A stretch of 64,000 nucleotides of DNA from assembly GCF_001625195.1 (NCBI RefSeq), contig NC_054389.1, positions 6,754,520-6,818,519 on the forward strand, given 5' to 3'. The notes under the pieces are model-generated. The model was not told the DNA's origin and ran no database searches. It saw only the letters and a program-made list of their open reading frames with translations. Each line of letters begins with the position of its first letter. The first letter of the stretch is position 1. This document shows positions 57,775-64,000 of this stretch, piece after piece. Source of the DNA: Drechmeria coniospora (taxonomy: Eukaryota; Ascomycota; Sordariomycetes; Hypocreales; Ophiocordycipitaceae). A program made the translations under genes and the position numbers.

Positions 57775-59153
57775 ATGTCGCTCGATGCCACCCTCTTCAA
57801 CGTCTCCCGGCCGATCCAATCGCTGACGGCCCTCTTCGTCGGCTGGAAGGCCGTCCTGCTCGCCTTCGCTCTCGGTGCCGTCATCGGGCCCGACTACGAC
57901 ACATCAACTTCGCTCTTCTTCGACCGGCTCTACGGAAACAAGACGCGCGTCTCGCCGCTCGCCGCCAGCCTCACGCGATGGGACGCGTTGTATTTCGTCC
58001 AGCACGCCCGCCAAGGCTACGTCTTTGAGCAGCAATGGGCCTTTGGTGCCGCCATGCCCGGCCTTGTCCGCGCCCTCGTCTCTCTCATCCCCTCGTGGAT
58101 GGCGGACGGCAACGGCGTTGCCCTCGAGCCCCTCGTCGCCATAGCCTTGGCCCACCTCGCCCACCTCACCGCCGTGCTCGCCCTCTACCGGCTCACCATG
58201 ATCCTCTCGGCGGAAAGGAAGCTCGCCTTCGTTGCGTCGGCGCTGCACATCTTTTCGCCCGCCGGCATCTTCCTCTCGGCCCCCTACGCCGAAAGCCCGT
58301 TCGCGGGCCTCACCTTCATCGGAAACGTGCTCTTCGCGCTGAGCATCAAGAATAGGAGCGATCCGCTGGCGCGATCCGTCCTCATCGTCGGCGCCGGCAT
58401 CGTCTTTGGCCTCGCCACGGCCTTCCGCTCCAACGGCCTCGGAAGCGGCGTGCTGTTCGCCGTCAGCGCCGTCCACGGCCTGGCCGCCCTCGCGCGGGAG
58501 CGGACGGTGGCCAACCTCATGGGCTTGGCCGCAGCCGGAATCGGCGGTCTCTGCGTCGCGGCTGGGTCGGCGCTGCCGCAGTTCGTGGCGTGGAAGCGGT
58601 ACTGCGACGACGCGCTGCCCGAACTCGGTCCGCGGCCATGGTGCTCGCGAACGATACCGAGCATCTACACCTTTGTTCAGGAGGAGTACTGGTGAGTGGC
58701 ACGGCATGGATGCAGACCCCCGCGTGACCAGCCTGACTGGTTGTGTGTAGGAACGTCGGCTTCCTGCACTACTGGCGCACCAGCCATATACCGCTCTTCT
58801 TCGTCGCCGCGCCGATGCTCGCGGTGCTCATTAAGTCGGGCGTCGACACGATGCGCGATCCCCTCCGCTGCCTACGCCTGGTCCCCTTCGGCGGCGGCAC
58901 CGGCGAGGACTACCGCGTGTTTGTGCGCACGCTGGCGGCCACCCAGACGGCCGTGGCGCTGCTTGCCATCACCAACTACCACGTCCAGATCATCAACCGC
59001 ATGTCCTCCGGGTACCCCGTGTGGTACTGGTGGGTGGCGAGGTGCCTGGTGGACGAGAAGCGGCAGGCATGGGGACGACGCATCTTCGTCTTCATCGTCA
59101 TGTACGCCGGCATCCAGGGCGGCCTGTTTGCCTCCTTTCTACCGCCCGCATAG
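57775..59153 (+). CDS. GPI18: GPI mannosyltransferase 2 (PIG-V / Gpi18)
   Basis: Adds the second mannose to the GPI anchor on the luminal side of the ER membrane. Exons 57775-58691 and 58751-59153 join to 439 residues across a 59-nt intron (GTGAGT donor, GTGTAG acceptor). I chose the ATG at 57775 (MSLDATLFNVSRPIQSL) because the conserved N-terminus begins there; an in-frame ATG at 57754 is possible. Family features are the first membrane helix (FVGWKAVLLAFALGAVIG), SLTRWDALYFVQHARQGYVFEQQWAFG with the catalytic-loop Asp, PAGIFLSAPYAESPFAGLTF, and FRSNGLGSGVLF. About eight to nine hydrophobic segments are visible. It supplies the anchor used by the GPI-type proteins elsewhere in the window, though physical proximity is probably incidental. 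Confidence 0.93.
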
Positions 59154-60560
59154 GCCAGCGTGCGGCACGGGACACGAATACGGCGGACGATGATGACGAG
59201 GCGAGCACAAGTTTGTGTGTGCAAGCTGCGGACACGAGTGAGTGTGTGCGGGTGTGGGTGAAGGTGTGTTCATACATGTACAGTACGGAGTACTATGCGT
59301 ACCTACAAGTAAGGACTGTATGGAGTATGGAGTACTTACATGCATGCAGGATACATGTAATACTGTACGGAGTATTACGGTAAGTGAATAACTGCCACTG
59401 AGCACAAGCACGCACGTGTACAAGTACAGCTGCTTACTATAGGTGTGGTAGGTGTGCAGTATTATGAACCCATTTACGAGCACAGTTCAAGGCGCGGCAC
59501 CCCCTCAGTCCAGCTCCTGTACGGTATCCGTGGGCCAAGGTGTGCAGTAAGTAAGTACGGAGCACAACTACAGTACAAGTATTTACGCCTATGAGTAGTG
59601 CTGTACGGAGTACCTATGGTCCTATAGTCACCGCGTACTAAGCATTAATAGTAGGCGAAAGAAACGGTGGAAACCTCCAGGGCAATGGCTCGCGTGCCCC
59701 TCACCGCTCCATCTTTCATCTCCACAGACCCTTCGCTCGCTCACGGCCGCGGTGGACCGCGCGGCCACATCCCTGCCTGCGAACGACTATACCGATAGGC
59801 TGCGAGGCAATCACCATCCCATTCTTTGCGGAGCGCCCATGGTCAGTCAAATCTTCGTCACTGTGTTCCTCTGGAGCCACCTGGCGCTTTGAATCGGCCT
59901 CGTCTCCGGGCAGAAAGAAAATTACGATTCGAGGGACAACCGCGGACGATTGCAGAATTACGAGCACGGCACAGCGGATCAAGACTACAAGTACATGACT
60001 GTACGCTCAATGGGCATACGATAGCCGCGCTCCGGCATTGTTCTTTGCTCGCCCACACAAGCGGAGTAAGTAGTCGGAATAACACGTCTCATACCTTTAT
60101 TGAAGCGGATACCCACGTCACTGGAGACCGCGGCCCGGTTCGCAGGAATTATACAGTACCTACTCGCACACAACAGTCCCGTGCGCTGCAAACCGTATTC
60201 GTCAACGAAGCATCCGTGCATGTATTTGCATCCGCCAGACGAAGCGAAACCTCCTCCTCTACCTCGCCCTCTCGTTCTCGCCTTCGCCGGCTAGCTATCG
60301 TCGCCCTCACTGGTACGGGAGCGTGCCCGCTTCACTGTATGCAAGAAGAGACCAAGACCCTCCTTGGCAAACGACCTGCAGCTGCGGCCGCCATACAGAT
60401 TATCGGCGCCGACCGCCCATTTCAACACAATCCAGTTCTACAGCTGCCGCCTAGCTAGCTATTTACTCGCAGTCCCACCATAGCACCTGAGCAAAAAAAA
60501 AGTGGCAAAATCACCATCTGCGTCCACGGAATCTCCTCGTCCCCTGCCCGCACAACCAGC
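59154..60560. other. Intergenic with GTAC-word island 8; YTH upstream region
   Basis: GTAC words are concentrated at 59265-59640. The remainder, 59640-60560, is unique; a 210-codon plus-strand frame (59826-60458) ends before the YTH start and lacks recognisable features. An A-rich run (60492-60500) lies in the presumed YTH leader. Confidence 0.5.
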
Positions 60561-62141
60561 ATGGCGCCCCTCGCCTCGGCAGAGACGTCCAACGAGGTCG
60601 ACGGCGACAACCTTGCCGTCGCCGTCGTCGGCCCAGATGCAGCTGCGGCGGAAGGGGAGCACGCGGCCCGCAATCCTCGGCTCGAGACCTTGCTCTGCGA
60701 GGACGCCGATCTCCGGCTCTGGCTCGAGCACACTCACTACTTCGACATCGCCTACCGCGAACGCGTCCTCGACAGTTACAGGAAGCTCAAGGCCGTCGAG
60801 GAGGAACGTCAGCGGCTGCTGCAGGAGCTCCGCGCCATCGGTGGCCCTGCCACCTTCTACAGTCCTACTACCGGCCCTGTTCATCAGGCGCCCATCCACA
60901 ACCAGCTTCACGAAGTCCAAGCCAAGGTCGCCTCGAGATCGCTGACGCATCTTCGGTCGACCTCGAGCAAGGAGGAAGCCATTCAGCCGTCAGCCACTTC
61001 AACCCCTACCTTGGCCTCTTCCTCCGTCACTCACCCGGACGGAGCCTTGACGCCGCCGCCGACAACGCTGCTGCAACCGCTGCCGCCGCCGCCGCCGTCA
61101 CCGCCGTCGCCACCCTCGTCGCCGCCGCTGTCGCCGCCGACGTCGTCGCCCTCGCCGACTGCCTGGGCGCCCGCCAGGCGTGAAACTGGTGGCGGGCGTC
61201 CAGATTTTCCCGTGAAAACCCAGCTGGAGTCGCGATACTTCCTCTTCAAGTGCTCCAACACTCTCAACGTGTATATGTCCCAGCGAGATGTATGCAGCCC
61301 CTCTCTAGACCCCCCTCCCCTCCCCCCCCTTCGACGACTCGCCAGAGCTAATGCCTTTCCATCCAGGGCCTCTGGGTCACTCAGGCCAAGAACGAGCGAC
61401 TTCTGACCGAGGCCTTCCACGAGTGTCGAAGCGTCATCCTGTTCTTCTCCATCAACAAGTCCCGCAGCTTTCAAGGCTACGTAAGCACCCGCTCTCCCGT
61501 TTCCCTTCCGTCGCCGATACATCGACGTCGCAGCCATGTTGAAGACCCTGTGCTGATTGCGTCACCAGGCCCGCATGGTGTCCCTCCCCGACGCTACCAT
61601 CGCCAAGAAGGAGTGGATTCGCAATATCAACCTGACCTCCGTCACGGCCCCTTTCCGCGTCGAGTGGATCAACATGACCGAGACGCCCTTCGATAACCTA
61701 GGCGACCTGAGGAACTCCTACAACGAGTACCGCTCCGTTATTGTAGGCCGCGACGGGCAGGAGTACCCCCCCGAATGCGGCCGGCAGATGGTAAAAATCT
61801 TTGACGAGTCCTCGCAGCAGGGCCAACTCGCCGACGCTGGCCGTGGAACTAGTCCTTACGTTGGGCTGGGCAAGCCGAGGGCCCCCTTCAACGCCCTGCG
61901 TGCGAACGGCGCGCGCAAGCCGTTCGATTCCACCTTTGGTCGCCATCGCGCCGAATTCCCCAACGAGGAAGAACGGCCGTACGCGATGCGATCCTGGCGC
62001 ACTGTGGAGATGGTGCCATCCCACCCTGAGCCCAAGTACGCTATTTACAACCGCCGGAGAGATTCCTCTTCGCCCTCAATCGTTTCCGAATCGTTTCCGC
62101 CTGCCACCGTCGACAACCTAATCGACTTGGTTGGAGAGTAG
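60561..62141 (+). CDS. YTH-domain RNA-binding protein (Mmi1/Pho92-like reader)
   Basis: YTH domains bind N6-methyladenosine-marked RNA or, in fission yeast Mmi1, hexamer-tagged meiotic transcripts. Exons 60561-61289, 61367-61480 and 61569-62141 join to 471 residues with introns of 77 and 88 nt. The N-terminal helical segment DLRLWLEHTHYFDIAYRERVLDSYRKLKAVEEER is characteristic of fungal members. A Pro/Ser-rich linker at about 160-205 (CCG-repeat DNA) follows. The YTH domain runs from about 220 to 400: SRYFLFKCSNTLNVYMSQRDGLWVTQAKNERLL, VILFFSINKSRSFQGYARM, WIRNINL, APFRVEWINMTETPF and VGRDGQEYPPECGRQMVKIF. The Trp of GLWVTQ is one cage residue; I did not verify the others. The C-terminus is basic and Ser-rich. 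Confidence 0.92.
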
Positions 62142-62510
62142 AACCAATTGGGGCGTTGGAATCTGTATATACCCTGCAGCCTGGGGAGGCGATAACCTGG
62201 GAGAGATAGCAGAGATGGGAGACATGAGAGCCATAGAAGTGGCAGGAGAGCCGCGGCCGATGTACTTCGCATAGAAGGAACATCGTTTTCAGGTACGCTG
62301 TGTGGCGGAAAGATCGACATTTTACGCCATGTTCAGGAACCCGAGGTGCACAGTATGACACTCGTTATTCAAACATTCACCGCTACCTGAAGCTATGGGT
62401 CGCCCTTGAACGTGTATGACCGGCTACTTTGTCCGTCATCCCCGTCGTAAAATGCACCAACGCCAGCCCGGACTACGACTTGATCTACCACGACAAGGCT
62501 GAAAAATAGG
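62142..62510. other. Intergenic between convergent genes
   Basis: Short spacer with the 3' ends of the YTH gene (+) and NPC1-like gene (-). No repeats or frames worth annotating. Confidence 0.5.
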
Positions 62511-64000
62511 CTAGTACTCGTCGTCGGAGTCGCTGTGTTCGTGAATCCGTATGGCACGCCATCGTCGATCCGTCAGATCTTGCGCAGCCGTTCCCTCGCT
62601 CTCCGGATCCACGTACCCGCTCCCTCCCGCCATGCTCAGTGCGACGGGCAGGAACACGAGCGCATGGAGAGCGGCGAAGACGACGAGTGCGAGCCACACG
62701 CGAAAGTAGTACACCTCAAAGATCTTGGAGTGTGTAAATGCGAGCACGCAGACGCCGAGCAATTTCGTAATGGTGATGCCAGAGAAGACGGAGCCGCCGA
62801 CGTTGACAAGCGCCGTCCAAGCCCGGGCCTCGCGTCCGCGAAACGCGTTGTTGTTGCTCTCCATGACCGTCCGCGACGGGAACATGAAGGCACGGGCAAT
62901 GTGCGCGCAAAATTCGACCGATATGCCGACGCAGATGATGAGGTTGACCAGAGACACAGCGTTCAGAGACACGTTGAAGACGGCCATGGCTCCCATGATG
63001 TCGACGACACTCATGACGACCGTCATTGCAACGACGCCGGCCGTGAGCATCGATCCGAGAAGCACCAAGGCGACGACGAAGACGATGCCCACCGCGGCGG
63101 ACAGGAGACTGGCTGTGAGCGGCACGATGCTCAGGTACTGGTCGAAAAAGATGTAAAAAACGCTGTAGGGGAACACGTCGGCGCCGGTCCGCTCCTTGAT
63201 CTCCGACGCAATCCGACGCGCTGACGAGTATGCGTTGATAAAGTCCGCCTGGCTTCGGAGAGGTGTGTGCGCCGATCGGAAGTGGCTCGCATGTATGCTG
63301 CTCTCCTTGTCGTTCACGACGACTGCATCTCCATACGCAGCTTGACCACCGAGGGGGCATTCATCGTCCGCCGAGGCCGTGAGAAATTTGTGGAGGTATC
63401 GGATGAACTCTTCATTTTCCGGCATTCCAAAAAGCGTCGTATTCCACTCAGGCTTTCGCTCGGCAAAGCACGGCTTGCCATCTTCCACACAGCAACTCTC
63501 GTAGACGGGATTCAGCCAGAGGAAGAAGTCGTCCATCCAACTGGCAGTGGGTGAAGAAATGTAGGATACTTCCGACCGCTGTCTCTCCAGCTCGAGGGTG
63601 TTGGTGAGAGAAAACGGCTGACAGGTGGTGAAGCGTGAGCAGAGCTCCTGTTGCACCTTCCGATGGGCCGCATCAACGCCTCGTGCGACGAAATAGACAG
63701 GCGGGCCGATCTCCAGGTAGTCGTACAGATCATCAAAGTACGGGATCAGATAGGAGCCATCCGGAATCGCCACACGCTGGTCGAGGCCAAGCTGGATCGT
63801 AGGCAGCAGCGCCAACGCGGCCGCAAACATGCCAAGGAAGATGGCGACGACGCCTAACCTGACTTTTTTTCCGAAAAGGGCGGGAGCGTAGGTGTTCTTG
63901 ATGAATATTTGAAGCAGGCTCTCCTCGTCGGCGCCGGTGCTGCCGGAGAAGCCGATGCCGTCGTTGAGATAAACGCGTGCCTTGATCACCTGCCACCACG
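62511..64000 (-). CDS. NCR1: NPC1/Ncr1 sterol transporter, C-terminal part (truncated by window)
   Basis: Vacuolar/lysosomal membrane protein that moves sterols (Patched/NPC1 family). Only the C-terminal 496 codons are in the window; the frame stays open through WWQVIKARVYLND at 64000, so the 5' part lies outside. Visible features: a membrane segment (LGVVAIFLGMFAAALALLP), a large luminal loop with cysteines (KVQQELCSRFTTCQPFSL, ESCCVEDGKPCF, DDECPLGG), then five to six helices of the second RND-type bundle, including VSLVNLIICVGISVEFCAHIARAF and GITITKLLGVCVLAF. The tail is short and acidic (HEHSDSDDEY). The sterol-sensing domain should be upstream, beyond the window. No intron is needed in this part. 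Confidence 0.93.
   Translation of the reverse strand, partial: WWQVIKARVYLNDGIGFSGSTGADEESLLQIFIKNTYAPALFGKKVRLGVVAIFLGMFAAALALLPTIQLGLDQRVAIPDGSYLIPYFDDLYDYLEIGPPVYFVARGVDAAHRKVQQELCSRFTTCQPFSLTNTLELERQRSEVSYISSPTASWMDDFFLWLNPVYESCCVEDGKPCFAERKPEWNTTLFGMPENEEFIRYLHKFLTASADDECPLGGQAAYGDAVVVNDKESSIHASHFRSAHTPLRSQADFINAYSSARRIASEIKERTGADVFPYSVFYIFFDQYLSIVPLTASLLSAAVGIVFVVALVLLGSMLTAGVVAMTVVMSVVDIMGAMAVFNVSLNAVSLVNLIICVGISVEFCAHIARAFMFPSRTVMESNNNAFRGREARAWTALVNVGGSVFSGITITKLLGVCVLAFTHSKIFEVYYFRVWLALVVFAALHALVFLPVALSMAGGSGYVDPESEGTAAQDLTDRRWRAIRIHEHSDSDDEY

Overview
The window looks like nuclear DNA of a filamentous ascomycete. Sordariomycetes is likely and Hypocreales is my best guess; the species was not determined. 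The reasons are short spliceosomal introns (about 50-145 nt) with GTRNGT-type donors and CTNAC-like branch sites, GC-rich coding exons, and recognisable Pezizomycotina genes: an Mbp1/Res-type APSES factor, RO-4/Arp1, a DUF3602 protein, Dcw1/Dfg5-type GH76 and an LGD1-type dehydratase. I see no bacterial operons, rRNA, tRNA, CRISPR array or intact transposon. All exon joins were deduced by eye from splice signals and family knowledge, not from transcripts.

Layout. 1-5886 has no gene I can support; it alternates GC-rich unique DNA with islands packed with GTAC-containing words (TACTCCG, TACGGAG, AAGTAC, TACTGTAC). 5887-8224 (-) is an MBP1-like cell-cycle transcription factor, divergent from ARP1/centractin (dynactin) at 9073-10423 (+). 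11097-11576 (-) is a DUF3602 protein. 14340-15924 (-) is a GH76 wall mannanase. 19063-20311 (+) is ERV41, an ER-Golgi cargo cycling protein. 20929-21828 (+) is a secreted, probably GPI-anchored protein of unknown role. 25658-27170 (+) is an amino-acid transporter.

28438-36863 (+) carries a decayed secreted FMN-dependent alpha-hydroxy-acid dehydrogenase, a secreted beta-lactamase-fold protein lacking two catalytic residues, and an OPT oligopeptide transporter. 37798-38029 (-) encodes a 54-residue secreted six-cysteine peptide with a knottin spacing, in two exons too short to stand out as ORFs. 40296-41828 (-) is a large acidic, probably GPI-anchored surface protein.

After a repeat-rich gap come a UDP-glycosyltransferase (46120-47727, -), a GH2 beta-mannosidase with six exons (48812-51609, -), a broken 5'-nucleotidase-type phosphatase (52138 to about 54100, -) and L-galactonate dehydratase (54771-56215, +), a loose neighbourhood of carbohydrate genes. 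The end holds GPI mannosyltransferase II (57775-59153, +), a YTH-domain RNA-binding protein (60561-62141, +) and the C-terminal half of an NPC1/Ncr1 sterol transporter (62511 to beyond 64000, -).

Most genes are housekeeping: secretory traffic, GPI and wall assembly, transport, RNA and cell-cycle control. The accessory signals are the GTAC-word islands, the small knottin-like peptide, two pseudogenes in different stages of decay, and the altered beta-lactamase-fold protein. I found no multi-gene system that I would call new.
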